A stretch of DNA of 64,000 bases, from assembly GCA_034509755.1 (NCBI GenBank), contig CM067552.1, positions 24,303,821 to 24,367,820 of the forward strand, read 5' to 3'. The translations under genes were made by a program, and so were the position numbers. The stretch's first letter is position 1; each line of letters begins with the position of its first letter. Shown piece after piece: positions 9,488-21,546 of this stretch. The notes beneath the pieces are model-generated. The model was not told the DNA's origin and made no database searches. It saw only the letters and a program-made list of their open reading frames with translations. Source of the DNA: Anisodus tanguticus. Taxonomy: Eukaryota > Streptophyta > Magnoliopsida > Solanales > Solanaceae.

Positions 9488-11150
9488 AAAAGGGTAATGA
9501 AGGTTTACAAATTTTTCATCGATGTTTTGGAATGTTTGGAAGTCAAACGGACCAAAGAAAATACATTTTGACAAAATCAGAAAACTGTGTAATTTGACGG
9601 GGAGGTTGACGGATCGTCAACATGTTTGACGGTACCATCAAAATGCAAGTTAAACTAGAAAAAATCCTGCAATTTGAGATTTTAGATTCTGGATTGACGG
9701 ACCATCAATCTGACCAACCTTTTGCGGCTGTGGAAATTTTATGTCGGGTTTAAATGCGGGTTATGTCGAATCAGGGCTCATTTCCCCCCAAAATCAGATA
9801 CTAGACTCTCTCTAAACCATGTCTAACATATCATATCATCCCTATATCAAATCAAAGCTAAAATACGCAAGATTAACGTGACAATCCCCGTGGTAATCAT
9901 AAAAATAATCTTCTCCGTTCTGAATCGATTTTGGAAACCCTTAGTGATGGAATAACTTGCTATTTTAAGGCGATTTTGATGCATAAAGGTAAATATTTAT
10001 CCTCCTCTACTTTTGATTATGATTAATTGATGATGTGGAGTAAGTTGTAAAAGGATTTTCATAATCGAAACTTATAGACATAGGAAATTATGGTGATATG
10101 ATTTGTGGGCTGTTATATTTGAAGTATAAATTTATATTGATAAATAAACTGGTTGTTTGTGTTGTGAAACTAAGCAAGAAAGTATCGGAGAATTGTGGGA
10201 TCGAATTACCTAAGAATCCCTTTTAAAGAGGTCTAAGAACTTATATGCTTAAAGTTGTCGAAAATATGCCTAAAGGAAGTTTCTTTATCGAATATGGATT
10301 TGATATTAATATCGGTGCTTTTTTATAGATAATCATTTGTAAGGAATACGAGGGCTTATAGAATGACTTGTTGCTTCGTGGACAAGGTTTGTAAGGTTAT
10401 CCCTTCCTTTCGAAAACTTGAAATCCAAGAGTTTATCACTTTTTCAAAATGAAACGTTGAAAGTTTCATTCTATTGTATATCATAATCTCATGATGAGAA
10501 ATGTACATTGATACTCTAATTCTCCTGATCATTGATGTTTGGTTAATGGTTTATCTTATCATAAGTCTTCAAAAAGAAGTATTCTAAAAAGTTAATCGTC
10601 AGAGTCGACTAAAAGTCATTCCAAAAGTAAAGTCAAAGAGTTCTGAGTTCCGAAGGGGCCTTAAGTTCTATTATTACTATATACATATTATTCACACCAC
10701 CATTTTGAATAACCGGTGGGTAGCTATACATGTACATAATACACACCGCATTGCGCTATAGTCAGTGGGGTAGACACTTATATGTGAATCCATACATACA
10801 CTTCAGAGTATACCTAAGGATAGTGACATGTTATTCACCTCACACTATAAGTCGAGGGAAATTTATACAGTAAGGCCTAACCAGATAGGTTTCATATTAG
10901 TTTCAAAGTTTCATTACTCGCCTTATATGGCATCCAGGTTGCTTTATGCTTTTATTTATAGTTTATATATTCATTTTGCTCTTATGCCATTCTTTACAGC
11001 TTACAGCTTCATATTGCTATTCATGCTTTACATACTTGGTTTATTATTTCATATCGACGTCCCTTTTGCCAGGGGCATTATGTGTTAATGCCACAGGTTC
11101 TGATAGTGGCTCTACTAGGCCACCTCAGTAGGAGTTGTCGAGTTTAGTCG
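9488..11150 (+). repeat. 5' LTR of the family A element, second part
   Basis: It continues the LTR after the hAT and matches 1264-2328 and 16430-17537. From about 10590 to 11150 it matches the minus strand of 58090-58630, which shows the full LTR is about 2.1 kb. It holds GACGGTCC-type palindromes near 9595-9720. After GTTAGTAGAGCC (about 11150) the last 0.4 kb of LTR and the primer-binding site, present in the minus-strand copy to 57691, are missing. Confidence 0.8.
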
Positions 11151-11310
11151 TTAGTAGAGCCTTGCTTATGGGTGTGTTGTGCACCACACTTATAAATAGG
11201 AGGTTGCCAGGTATTTAGGGATAGTTGTTGTTCTTTTACTTCCTAAATCATTCTATAGGGCTGAGTTACATGATTTTGACACTAATTCGTTCTCTAATTC
11301 CCTTTTCAGT
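11151..11310 (+). other. Leader between LTR and gag, primer site deleted
   Basis: It contains a GTGTTGTGCACCACACTTATAA-like stretch also seen behind the primer site of the family B element at 49465-49490, so it is true leader. No TGGTATCAGAGC primer site is present. Confidence 0.65.
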
Positions 11311-12690
11311 CATGGTAGTTACTACACAAGCTACTGCTAATTATCGAGCTGGTGCTGATAGGGGTGAAAGTACCAGTAATTCCCCGCCTGGCCAAGTTGA
11401 TAGAATTGAAGCTTATGGAGAGTCACACTCTCACATATCACATATCCCACCTCCTCAGGAGAAGGCTAGAGGAGGTATAGTGCCTCCAGCATCTCAGGAC
11501 ATAGTACCTCCAGTTCCTCCACCTGGAAAGTGTTGTGCAGTTATTGATGCAGATAATTTCTTCACAAAAGTGGAATATATGGGGTTCCATAGGTATTCGG
11601 TCCTTTGATAGTGTAGGGAGTTCCCGAACCCAACAATTTCTTGCATTAAGACCTTCAGTGTTTATCGGTACCGACCCACAAGACTTCATTGCTCAGATGC
11701 AAAGGGTATTAAGAGTCATGCATTCTTCATAAATGGAGGCAGTTGAATTGGACTCTTTCAGATAATGAGATATGGCTATCTTATGGTATGAGGCTTGGGA
11801 GCGGTCCCAAGGCCTAGATGCACCTCCCGCTGTATGGAAATAGTTTGTAGATTCTTTTCTTGATCATTATTTCCCATTAGAGGTACGCAGGGCCATGGTA
11901 GAGCATTTCTTAATTCTCAAGCAGAGGGGCAAAAGCATTCAGTATTATAGTTTGCAGTTTAATTCTCTGGCCAGGTATGCCCCGAATATCATGAATATAA
12001 TTAAGTCTCGAGTTCATCGATTCATATCATGATTGGATCCAAATCTGATTGGAGAATGTACGATAACCTAGTTGAATAGAGATATGTATATTGCCATGAT
12101 ACAGGTATATGCTCAGAGTATCGAGGACCGAAAACAACAACTTCGAGTGGATAGAAATACAGAGAGGAAAGTAACCAAGAGAGCTAGGTCAGCTAGATCA
12201 TATAGAGAGGTAGCAGGTAGCTCCAGGTAGTAATTCATCAAACGTTCACCTCAGTTTGCTAATAGTGCTCTATCAATGTTTCAGGAGCCGAGGTATGATA
12301 GGTATGTTCAGTCAGGACATGGACAGAGTTTGAGAGTTTTAGATTTCTAGGAGAAAAGGAGTTCGGGCCGAATTAGACCACCATTGATGCCTTATGGCTA
12401 GTGTGGTAGACACATATGGTACAATTTCATTAGAGTACCAATGTGTGTTATAGGTGCGGTAATCCTAACCATTATATGTGCTAATGTCCGAGTAAGGGTA
12501 TATGTGATATAGCTTAGCCGACGGGATTGACAACACCATCTTCATTGAGTGTATGTCCACAGAGTGGTGGGCCACAGACTTTAGTAGGTAGAGACAGAGA
12601 TCGAGGAGGAGGAGCCTCTGGTTCAGGTGGTGCCTAGAACTATATCTATGTTTTATCCGGTCACCAGGATTTGGAGACATCTCCGGATAT
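11311..12690 (+). pseudogene. gag remnant (family A)
   Basis: An ATG at 11311 opens a frame to 11608 with a Pro-rich N-terminus (repeated PPP and PVPPP). After a frameshift the reading continues with FIGTDPQDFI at about 11661-11690, and then Gag core segments LDHYFPLEVR (about 11858) and SLQFNSLARYAPN (about 11950). A zinc knuckle CYRCGNPNHYMC lies at about 12443-12480, followed by a stop where the last knuckle residues should be. Gag forms the particle and packages RNA through the knuckle. At least six stops interrupt it. The right-hand minus-strand copy has a matching N-terminus near 63880-64000. Confidence 0.8.
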
Positions 12691-13100
12691 GATTATAGGT
12701 ATATTATGCATTTTTACCTATGATGTTTATGCACTGATAGAACCAGGTTCCATTTTGTCCTATGTTACGCCATTTGTTGCTACAAAATTGGATTTAAACT
12801 AGAGTTGTTGTCTAAGCCATAGAAAGTGGAGACACCGGTTGGTGAGATGATTGTAGCACGACAAATATACCTAAATTGTACCTTGACAGTTTGTAATTGC
12901 CCTATGCTGGCTGATCTAGCCGAATTACCTAGGTTGATTTTGATGTTATTAAGGAGATGGACTAGTTGGGTTGTTGTTACGCGAATGATGATTGTTGAAC
13001 AAAGATTGTTAAGTTTAATTTTTTCGGGTGGAAAGGCAATTCAGCTATGCCTAAAGGCAGGTTTATTTCCTACCTGAAGGCCAAGAAAATGATTTTGAAA
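12690..13100 (+). pseudogene. Protease remnant with changed catalytic residue
   Basis: Translation around 12735-12780 reads ALIEPGSILSYVTPFVATKL. The loop is that of a gypsy retropepsin, but the catalytic Asp is Glu and the following Thr is Ile. The minus-strand relative at 6440-6490 keeps Asp. Downstream, TVCNCPMLADLAELP (about 12889-12930) and a SYLKAKKM-like stretch at about 13065 complete the domain. Frameshifts occur near 12800 and 12935. Confidence 0.75.
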
Positions 13101-13139
13101 TGATATATTAATCATTTAACGTGGGTCACAGACGCATAT

Positions 13140-13794
13140 ACAGAACCCCCAGTCCTTTAATCTATCCCGATAGTTAATGAGTTCTCTGATGTATTTCCAG
13201 ATGAGCTTCCGGGCATCCCTCCAGAGCAGGAAATTGAGTTAAGTATTTATGTACTTCCAGATATCCAGCTTATATCTATCCCTCCATACCGAATGGCTCC
13301 TATCGAACTGAGTGATTTGAAGGATTTACTGGAAAAAAGTTTTATCACGCCTAGAACTTCATAGTAGGGCGCATCGGTATTGTTTGTTCGTAAAAAGGAT
13401 GGTTCCTTAAGGATGTGCATCAATTATAGGCAATTGAATAAGGTCATTATCAAGAATAAGTATCCAATTCCGAGGATCGATGATTTATTCGATCAATTGT
13501 AGAGTGATATGTATTTTTTAAAAATTGATTCAAGATCAGGATGCCACCGGTTAAGGGTAAAAGATAAAGATATTCCGAAGACAACCTTTCGAACTAGGTA
13601 TGACCATTTTGAGTTTCGGGTGATTTTCTTTTGGACTCACTAATTCACCAGCAGCCTTTATGGAATTAATGAATCAAGTCCTTAAGCCATTATTGGATAT
13701 CTTCTTGATCATGTGTATTGACGACATTTTAGTGTATTCAGGGACTGAGTCAGATCATCACCGAGCGGTGTTACAGACGCTCTAAGACCATAAG
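13140..13794 (+). pseudogene. Reverse transcriptase remnant
   Basis: In order the translation shows FPDELPGIPPEQEIEL (about 13195), YRMAPIEL (13288), VLFVRKKDGSLRMCINY (13378), KNKYPIPRIDDLFDQL (13452), KIDSRSGCHRLRVKDKDIPK (13523) and, after a frameshift near 13625, CIDDILVYSG (about 13716-13745). Both acids of the active-site pair are present, in contrast to the two minus-strand copies. Stops at about 13363 and 13501, plus the frameshift, disable it. Confidence 0.85.
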
Positions 13795-14226
13795 TTGTAT
13801 GCCAAGTTTTCCAAATGTGAATTCTGGTTAATTTTTGTTGCCTTTGAGGTCCATATTGCCTCCTTAGAAGGTATCATGGTATATACTCTGAAGATTGAGG
13901 CCGTAAGAAATTGGCCGAGACTCATGACTTCTACCGAAGAATGTAGCATCTTGGGATTAGCAGGATATTATCAGAGACACGTGGAGGGTTTTTATTCTAT
14001 CTCCACACCTATGACCAAGCTCACTCATAAGGAAGCTAAGTTTCAGTGGACAAATATGTGTGAGCGCAGTTTCCAAGAATTGAAGGACATGTTGACATAC
14101 GCACTTGTGTTAGCTCTTCCCGATAGTATTGATGGGTATGTGGTTTATTGTGATGCCTCCAGAGTCAGCCTAGGGTGTGTTGTGATGCACCACATAAAGG
14201 TTATTTCATATGCTTATAGAAAGTAA
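13795..14226 (+). pseudogene. RT thumb and RNase H, longest open part of this pol
   Basis: The 143-residue frame runs YAKFSKCEFWL (residues 2-12), LGLAGYYQRHVEGF (52-65), CERSFQELKDMLT (88-100) and GYVVYCDASRVSLGCVVM (113-130). The YCDAS Asp is the first RNase H catalytic acid and is intact. It follows directly on the RT palm. RNase H removes RNA from the RNA:DNA hybrid during reverse transcription. Confidence 0.9.
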
Positions 14227-14560
14227 GAAAGCACGAGGTAAACTATCCGACTCACGATCTTGAGTTAGCGGTAGTAATCTATTCCTTGAAGATATGGTGT
14301 CATTATTTATATGGAGTCCACATTGCCATATTCACGGATTATAAGATCCTACAGTATATATTTTTCCAGAAGTAGCTAAATTTAAGGAAAAGAAGCTGGC
14401 TGGAATTATTAAAGGACTATGATGTCGACATTTTATATCATCATGGAAAGGCAAATGTCGCAGTTGATGCCTTAAGCCATAAGTCTATGGGGTGTTTTGA
14501 TGGTATTAAAGATAACATGCTAGAAATGACCAAAGAACTATGTTGCATAGCCAGTTCAAA
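14227..14560 (+). pseudogene. RNase H C-terminal part
   Basis: After one frame change the sequence encodes NYPTHDLELAVVIYSLKIW (about 14240-14296), FTDYKILQYIF (about 14332-14364), then LLKDYDVDILYHHGKANV and VDALSHKSM (to about 14490). The Asp of the FTD motif is a catalytic acid and is kept. One stop lies in the stretch. Confidence 0.8.
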
Positions 14561-14759
14561 TATGTGACTTGTGGACACGGATGACGGGGGGAGCAGTGGT
14601 ACAGAATACTGCAGAATCATCCTTGATAGCAAAAGTGAAAGTAAGACAGTTTGATGACCCCGAGTTGGTCTGAATGAAAGAGGGGATTTCCCTGCAGAAG
14701 AAGTCGATGTTGGAACTTACAGGAGATAGATGCCTTACATATCAGGGTCGACTATGTGT

Positions 14760-15660
14760 ACTAAGCGTAGGATGACTCTAAGACCAAATCATGGCTGAGA
14801 TCTACCATTCCAGGTATTCCATTCATCTTGGCTCGATAAACATGTACCATGACCTCTGACAGGTTTACTGGTGGAATGATATGAAGAAAGATATCGCATC
14901 GTTTATAGCTCAATGCCCAAATTATCAGTAAGTTAAGATCGAGCATCAGAAGCCTGAAGGTTTGTTCCAGCATATTGAGATCCCTACTTGGATATGGGAA
15001 ATGATTAATATAGATTTTATCATCGGGCTACACCGGTCCTATCGGAAGTTTGATTCTATTTGTGTTATCATCGACTGACTTACGAAATCCGCCTATTTTC
15101 TACATGTTCACACTACCCTCTCAGCTAAGGATTACGCCAAACTGTATATCAAGGAAATAGTTTGGTTGCATGGTATTCCAGTCTCCATCATATCTAATAG
15201 GGGTGCTCAGTTCACAACTTATTTTGGAAGTCAATTCAGAAAGGTTTAGGCGCCCAAGTGATCTATAGCACAACCTTCCAACTACAGACCGATGATCAAG
15301 TCAAGAGTATAATTCAGACACACGAAGATATGTTATAGGCTTGTGTATTATATTTTAACGATAGCTGGGATGATCATTTGCCTCTAATCGAGTTCTCTTA
15401 CAATAACAACTATCATTCCAACATCAAGATGGCCCCGTATGAGGCCTTGTATGAACAAAAGTGTAGATCCCCAATTAGATGGTTTAAAGTGGGTGAAGTT
15501 GGGTTACTAAGACCCAATTTCGTCCAGCAAGTTATGGAGAAGGTAAAGTTAATCCAAGAATGCTTATTGACTGCCCAGAGTCGACAAAAATCTTATTCAG
15601 ATGTTCGACATTGCGATTTGGAATTTGCAATTGGAGATTGGGTATTCTGAAAGGTTTTTC
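14760..15660 (+). pseudogene. Integrase remnant
   Basis: The zinc finger is recognisable near 14830-14950. The DDE core follows: FDSICVIID (about 15050-15075, first acid kept), then SIISNRGAQFT (about 15185-15217), where the second acid is Asn. A QTHEDML stretch (about 15314-15334) keeps the Glu. The 90-residue open frame 15378-15650 covers LIEFSYNNNYHSNIKMAPYE and QKSYSDVRHCDLEF. Integrase inserts the cDNA into the host chromosome. Stops and the Asp-to-Asn change inactivate it. Confidence 0.85.
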
Positions 15661-16171
15661 TAATGAAAGGAGTTATGATATTTGGCAAGAAATGGAAACT
15701 TAACCCCAGATACGTCGGGCCATATAAGATCATCTGTAGAATAGGCTGAGTGGCTTATGAACTTGAACTACCCTCAGAATTGGAAGCAGTTCACCTGGTA
15801 TTTCATGTATATATGTTGCATAAGTGCATAAGTGCATAAGAGATCTGTCCATTACTCCCATAGAAGATGTGCAGATTGCCGAGAATTTAACCTATGAAAA
15901 GACTCTAGTAACTATTGTAGATCGGCATGTTCGGAAGTTGATAACTAAGGAAGTTGCCTCCGTTAAGGTACTATGGAGAAATAACAACACAAAAGAGATG
16001 ACTTGGGAGGCCGAAGAAGATATGCGATCCAAATATCCTTATTTATTTCAGTCCTCATGTGTTAAGGTCGAGGCAGATATGGCAGGTTCAGCTCAGAGTA
16101 CGATAAGGGATAGTTTAGGTGAGTTATGGCTAACTTTATTTATTTTGGTATATATACAAACGGTCATGTGA
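15661..16171 (+). pseudogene. Integrase C-terminus and chromodomain
   Basis: At about 15700-15790 the sequence encodes NPRYVGPYKIICRIG and YELELPSELEAVHLVFHV. The open frame 15824-16171 (115 residues) then encodes ENLTYEKTLVTIVDRHVRKL, KEVASVKVLWRNN and TWEAEEDMRSKYPYLF. The last part is the chromodomain that defines chromoviruses and targets integration. This is the best-preserved chromodomain of the window. The frame's last 25 residues run past the usual end. Confidence 0.85.
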
Positions 16172-16335
16172 GGCCTAGTTGATATTGTTTTATTGTTATG
16201 TTGCCTTGTGTGGCAATAGATATATGTTTGGGCTATTTAACAGGTTTTGGATAGTTCTATTTACAAAAGAAACTCTACCAAAATTTTAGAACCCTCGAGA
16301 GTTAAAAATACCAACATTTGCAGACGAATGTTCCT

Positions 16336-16348
16336 AAGGGGGGAAGGA
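16336..16348 (+). other. Polypurine tract
   Basis: AAGGGGGGAAGGA directly precedes the 3' LTR start. The same tract is present on the minus strand at 59817-59829. Confidence 0.85.
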
Positions 16349-17537
16349 AGTTACATCTTGTAGTTTCGCATATCGTCCTGTCGTTAATGGATACTGATGT
16401 CCTGGGAAGAGGTATGGAGTTACGAAAAGGTAATGAAGGTTTACGATTTGTTTATGGAAGTTTTAGAGTGTTTGGAATTCAAACGGACCAAAGAAAATAT
16501 GTTTCGATGAAATTGGAAAACCTTGTAATTTGACGGGGAGGTTGAGGGACCGTCAACATGTTTGACGGTACTGTTAAAATGCAAGTTGAACTGTCAAAAT
16601 TTCTACAATTTGAGATTTCAGATTTTGGAATGATGGTCCATATTGACGGATCGTCAAAAGTTTGATGGACCGTCAATCTGACCGTCCTTTTACGGCGGTG
16701 GAAACTTTCTGTCAGGTTTAAATGAGGGTTATGTCAAATTGGGAATCATTTTCCCCAAAATAAGATCCTAACCACTCTCTAAACCCTCTCTAACATATCA
16801 TATCATCCATATATCAAATCAAAGATGAAATACTCAAGATTAATGTGACAATCCCCACAGTAATCGTAGAAATCATCTTCTCCGTTATGAACAGATTTTG
16901 GAAACCCATAGTGATGGAATAACTTGCTATTTTAAGGGGATTTGAATGCATAAAGGTAAAGATTTATCCTCCTCTACTTGTTATTATGATTAATTGATGA
17001 TGTGGAGTAATTTTTGAAAGGATTTTCGTAATCGAAACTCGTAGACATATGAAATCACAGTGATATGATTTGTGGGTTGTTCTATTTGAAGTATAAATTG
17101 ATATTGATAAGTAAACTGGTTGTTTGTGTTGTGAAACAAAGAAATAACGTCTCGGGGAATTGTGGGATCGAATTACCTAAGTATCCCTTGTTAAGAGGTC
17201 TAAGAACTTATATACTTAAAGTCGTCGATAACATGCCTAAAGGAAGTTTCTTTATCGAATATGGATTTGATATTAATATTGACCCTTTGTTTGTTATAGA
17301 CAATCATCTGTAAGGGATACGATGGCTTATAGAATGACTTGTAGCTTCATGGATAAGGTATGTAAGGATATCCCTTCCTTTTGAAATCATGAAATCCAAG
17401 AGTTTATCACTTTCTCAAAAAGAAACGTCGAAAGCTTCATTCTATTGTACATCGTAATCTCTTGATGAGAATTGTTCATTGTTACCCTTATTCTCCTGAT
17501 CATTGATATTTTGTTATTGGTTTATCTTATCATCAAG
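16349..17537 (+). repeat. 3' LTR of the plus-strand family A element, truncated
   Basis: It starts AGTTACATC where the 5' LTR has TGTTACACC, so the terminal TG is mutated. It follows the 5' LTR to about 17537, then homology stops abruptly. About 0.9 kb of the expected 2.1 kb LTR is missing. It contains several TTGACGG/CCGTCAA inverted motifs at 16530-16690. Confidence 0.85.
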
Positions 17538-18102
17538 CATTGTTGTCGTAGATTATTATCGCACCAAGGAAATTCCTTCCTAAATTCATTTGTTAGATTG
17601 ACTTTTCACTAGTTTACCAACTAAAATGATATAACTTGTCATCAAGATACCTCCAATTCCTACCGTTGCCACTTCTTTTCTCCAACTATTTTTCCCTAGG
17701 AATTTTATCCAAATGTCCTCTTATCGCCTACTTTTATGATGTTCATAATCCCCTTATGTCACTGCCTCTTATTCTTAAATCAATCATCCTATTACAACTC
17801 TCATAACATATTCTCTTAGTGATCTTACTTCTCATTCTCATCACTCCTATCGCAATCATAGTCTTACTAATACTACACAAGTACTGGCATAGGTTTCTGA
17901 GAGTAATTTAGGTGAATATCATTGAAGAATCTTAACTACCTCATCTCATAAATATTTGTTACAATAATGGCATTATCCCATACTCATGGAGTTGTCAGCT
18001 CACTCTATCTCGCTCTTCTTCCACTTACGTTTGTCGTAACGTCCTCCATTTTTGTTTAACATTTTATGTCCTTACTAGAGGTTTCGAAATATGTATCCAT
18101 AT
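17538..18102. other. Unassigned, repeat-like
   Basis: Pyrimidine-rich on the plus strand, with no long frame and no motif I can place. It separates two truncated LTRs, so it is probably an older target repeat. Confidence 0.3.
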
Positions 18103-20310
18103 TGTTACACCCCGTAGTTCGCATCCCGACGTGTCATTTATGGAAGAGGTACGGCTTTACAAAAGGGTAATGAAGGTTTACGACTTGTTGATGGAAGTTC
18201 CGGAGTGTTTGAAAGTCAAACAGATCGAAGAAAATATGTTTCAACAAAATCAGAAACCTGGGCAATTTGATGGAAAGGTTGATAGACTGTCAATTTTCCC
18301 ACTCTGAGCCTTCAAATACCCTGGCAGTTTGATGGAAAGATTGACGAACCATCGAGTATTTGACGGTACCATCAATCCCACCTTTGAATTACGACGATGG
18401 AGAATTATTCTGGGTTAAATACGGGTTATACAATTTTCTCAGCCATTTTTTTACCAAAACTAGATCAAGAATTCTCCTAAGATCTTCTCTAAAGTATCCC
18501 AACCTCCCAAGATCAAATCTGAGATGAATTACGTTAGATTAACGCTACTAATTATGTGATTATTATAATAATTACTTCCTCCATATGAACTGGGTTTAGA
18601 AACCCTTGAATTTGGGGCAAAGTGTTGTTTTGAGAAGTCTTGGATGTATTGAGGTAAGACTTACCTTCCTTAACTATAATTGTGGTTAATTGACGATTCG
18701 GAGTAAGTTGTGAAAGAATTTTCATAATCAAAACCCGTAAATTTAAGAAATTATTGTGTATGGACTTGTGGGCTGTTTTGATCATGATATGAATATGAAT
18801 TGATTTGTATGTTGGTTTTCGGTGTTGTAAAACCTAAGGAATTATGTTTCGGAGAATCGTGGGGACAAATTACATAAGTACCCTTTGTTAACAAGTCCAA
18901 GGATTCTTTGTGTTTAAGATTCTCAATAAGGATGCCTAAATGAAGTTTCCTTTTTAGAATATGGATTCGATATTGATATCAACCCTTTGTTGTAATAGAT
19001 AAATATTTGTAAGGCGTACGAGGGCTTGTAAGGTGATTGTTGCATCAAGGACAAGGTATGTATTGGCTATCCCTATTGGCATGACTCAATAGAAAGCGTA
19101 TTTGTCTAGTGGAGCTAGGAAGCGTAATTGTCATAGGTATTCTACTATTTTAGTTGAAATTAGTTTTACTACCGATTGTATGGTATATAGTTGGACTGAT
19201 AATGCAAGTTGTTCCTAAGTTCCATAACCTTGTTTTTGATCTATTGTATAAGTATATGTATTTAGCAAGGACTAGGTGAATCGATTTGTAAAAGGTGATG
19301 TTGCTCGTGTATTAAGGTTCAATAGTAAGAATAGTTGTTGGTCGTGGTAAGAGTCAAGAGCCTGTATAAATCCAATCTAAAAACTTGTTGATAGTTGCAC
19401 ATGTCGAATTGGAACCATTCCAGTTTATTAAACCCTTGATGTGGTTGTATACAAAAGTTGGGGTTAGTAGTTGTCTTCATGAAATGAAAGTACTCAGAAG
19501 TCGGGTATAGTAGGAGCCAGGTTGCGTACTTTCTAGTTGTATAGGTGACCCCTGTCAGTTTCACTAGTATCTTGGCTTCCCTAGTTAAATGTCTATGCAC
19601 TTATGTGATTGTCAATGTTGGTTGCCTTAGTAGTCGTTACTCCTCTGGTTGGATGCTTGTGTACTTGATTAAACTCTGAGGATAAGCGAGTCTTTAGTTG
19701 CATTTCTCAAAGGTAATTGTGGATAACAGTTATGTCTCCTTAGAAGGGGAATTGTAGTTGTGTGAGTTGATGTATAAAGAACTTAGTTGAGCTATGTTAT
19801 GCGATTCATCGGCCCTCGCGGTCTATTTTCCAGCTTGCGCCTATTTGCTAGCCATTGATTTTATTATCTAGCCTTCTAGCTTATTTGCTAGCAATCAAGG
19901 CTTATTTGACGGCCACCGAAGCCTATTTGAAGGTCTATATGACCTATTTGTCACCCTAAGTAGAACATATTTGCAAGACAAAGATAAACTAAATAAGTAG
20001 AAAACACTTAGGCTTGTTGTGATATATTCACTAGTATAATTGATAAGCGTTCTAGTATAGTGTCACTCACAGGTAAGTGATAGTCCTCACATACTTGTTA
20101 TTACTTGTTTTACATTACGTTCCAGTGCTTATCATTTGTTTTATCCGCCTTACATACTCAATGCAATATTCATACTGACGTCCCTTTTTCCGGGGGCGCT
20201 ATATGTCATGTTGTAGGTCTAGATTCGCAAGTGGCAGATTTGTTTGTAGATGCTCCAACTGATCATCAGAGTTTTGGTGAGCTCCACTTCCTCCTGGAGT
20301 AGTCGAGTCG
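18103..20310 (+). repeat. LTR of family C (distant relative of A), right end lost
   Basis: It begins TGTTACACCCCGTAG. Bases 18103-19070 follow the family A LTR with many differences, including ACAAAAGGGTAATGAAGG and the TTGACGG motifs. The stretch 20150-20310 has ACGTCCCTTTTTCCGGGGGCG, a motif also found in the B LTRs (48830, 55305) and the A LTR (11055). Homology ends near 20310 and no primer site follows, so the end is missing. It contains a tandem repeat at 19820-19945. Confidence 0.7.
19820..19945 (+). repeat. Tandem repeat inside the family C LTR, about 20 bp unit
   Basis: The unit CTAGC...TTATTTG recurs about six times (for example CTTATTTGCTAGCAATCAAG). The minus strand of 46846-46963 has the same array. 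Confidence 0.65.
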
Positions 20311-20339
20311 AAGAACATAACTATAGTTCCACTCACCAC

Positions 20340-21546
20340 ATTCCACTTCTATTATCCATTTACATTCTATATACATCTGTATAACACAGTTCCTAAAACA
20401 ATGATAACCAATCGTTTATATGCATAAACACAGCTATCCCCAATAAAATTATCAACATACCTAGTTAGTTGAATAACTCTGAATAACATCGGGACCTACT
20501 ATTCCCCTTAACTCAATCTTGGGCTTCTATATACTTTATGGCCTATACTTCTACCCTAATAACACTCTTCATAAACCCGACATTGACCATAATGCACTTG
20601 TCCACACTGGTGGCACAAGACTGATGTACCTCGGGGCATTCTCTGACCCTATGGCCTAAGGCTCTGCATCTTGAACATAACTCGGTATTACTTAACATGC
20701 CCCGTCAAGCCTCCTCCCACATTGCTAACAACGCAGTCTACTACATCTAATATATCCTTGTGCTTGCCTGAATTATACCTGAGAGCTTCGATCTGACACG
20801 TCTCGCAACGCTAATATTTCATCACCTATCTCCATTCTAAACCTTTTGGTCCATCTACTGGTTACTACTTCCTCACCTCTACTCGTTCTTAGTGAACCTT
20901 AATTAACCAACTTCTATGATAACATGCTCCTTGGTTTCTTAAAAGGCCTAACCTGTGGGGGCATCTGAACATGACCCTTCTATGGAAAGATAACTGGGGG
21001 CGCTATTGCATACATGGTACCACTCACACCTAAACCGATTGTAAATGACTGCTACGCTGATGGTTTTGGTACTGTGCGGGCCCTTCTATAATCTGGCTAC
21101 ACAACTAGAATTGATGGTACTCAGAAGGGTGATTTTTCTGGGGTCTTAGATGGGTTCTCCTCCATAGACAGATCTTCTTCCATAGACATATCTTTTTCCA
21201 TCGACGGATCTCCTTCCACGAAATAACTCACATTTCCTTTTGGTGTCTTTATAGTCCTCGAATTCATATTAACAGGTGATATCTAGTTGGTACCTTCCCC
21301 CATATTTCTGACCAGTTTCCTGCTAGCGATACTTTTCTTTGATATTGGCATAACTGAAAAATAGAACCAAGGTGAGAAAAAAGGAATTCAAATACTTATG
21401 ACATCTCCCTAATGCACGATCTAGATTTCAAGGAAGGTAACATCCTAAATACTTTGTAGCCTGTTAATTATAAATGTGAAGGCTACACATCCATAATCAA
21501 GACTCTACTAGACACAGGTTACAGACATCCCTAGGATAGACCTACT
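20340..21546 (-). pseudogene. gag remnant of the family E element
   Basis: On the minus strand a CHQCGQVHYGQC zinc knuckle is encoded at about 20580-20616, preceded by RMPRGTSVL. This is the compact knuckle form common in plant chromovirus Gag. Near 21240-21350 the minus strand opens with MPISKKSIASRKLVRNMGEG, followed by a repetitive acidic stretch (SMEKDMSMEEDLSMEE) at about 21150-21210, plausible as the Gag N-terminus. Stops are frequent. The primer site and LTR to the right (21547-24049) fix its orientation. Pol would lie to the left and is replaced by the family C LTR. Confidence 0.6.

Larger units (their letters stand above)
6907..17537 (+). mobile_element. Plus-strand family A Ty3/gypsy chromovirus, nested and truncated
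   Basis: The 5' LTR starts at 6907, is split by a hAT (6990-9487) and continues to about 11150. Gag starts at 11311 and pol remnants run to about 16120. A polypurine tract lies at 16336-16348, and the 3' LTR starts at 16349 and breaks off at 17537. The order is gag, protease, RT, RNase H, integrase, chromodomain, which marks a chromovirus. The end of the 5' LTR and the primer-binding site are deleted. Gag-pol contains many stops and frameshifts, so the element is dead. It is the most complete gypsy copy in the window. Confidence 0.85.

Noticed and set aside
10828..11131. Hydrophobic frames with many aromatic residues, resembling membrane proteins
   Set aside because: Pyrimidine-rich LTR sequence gives such translations by chance. 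The same stretch occurs inverted in the A LTR at 58106-58309.
18552..18785. 77-residue minus-strand frame as a possible gene
   Set aside because: It lies in a family C LTR, has no domain, and a frame of this size is expected by chance in AT-rich DNA.
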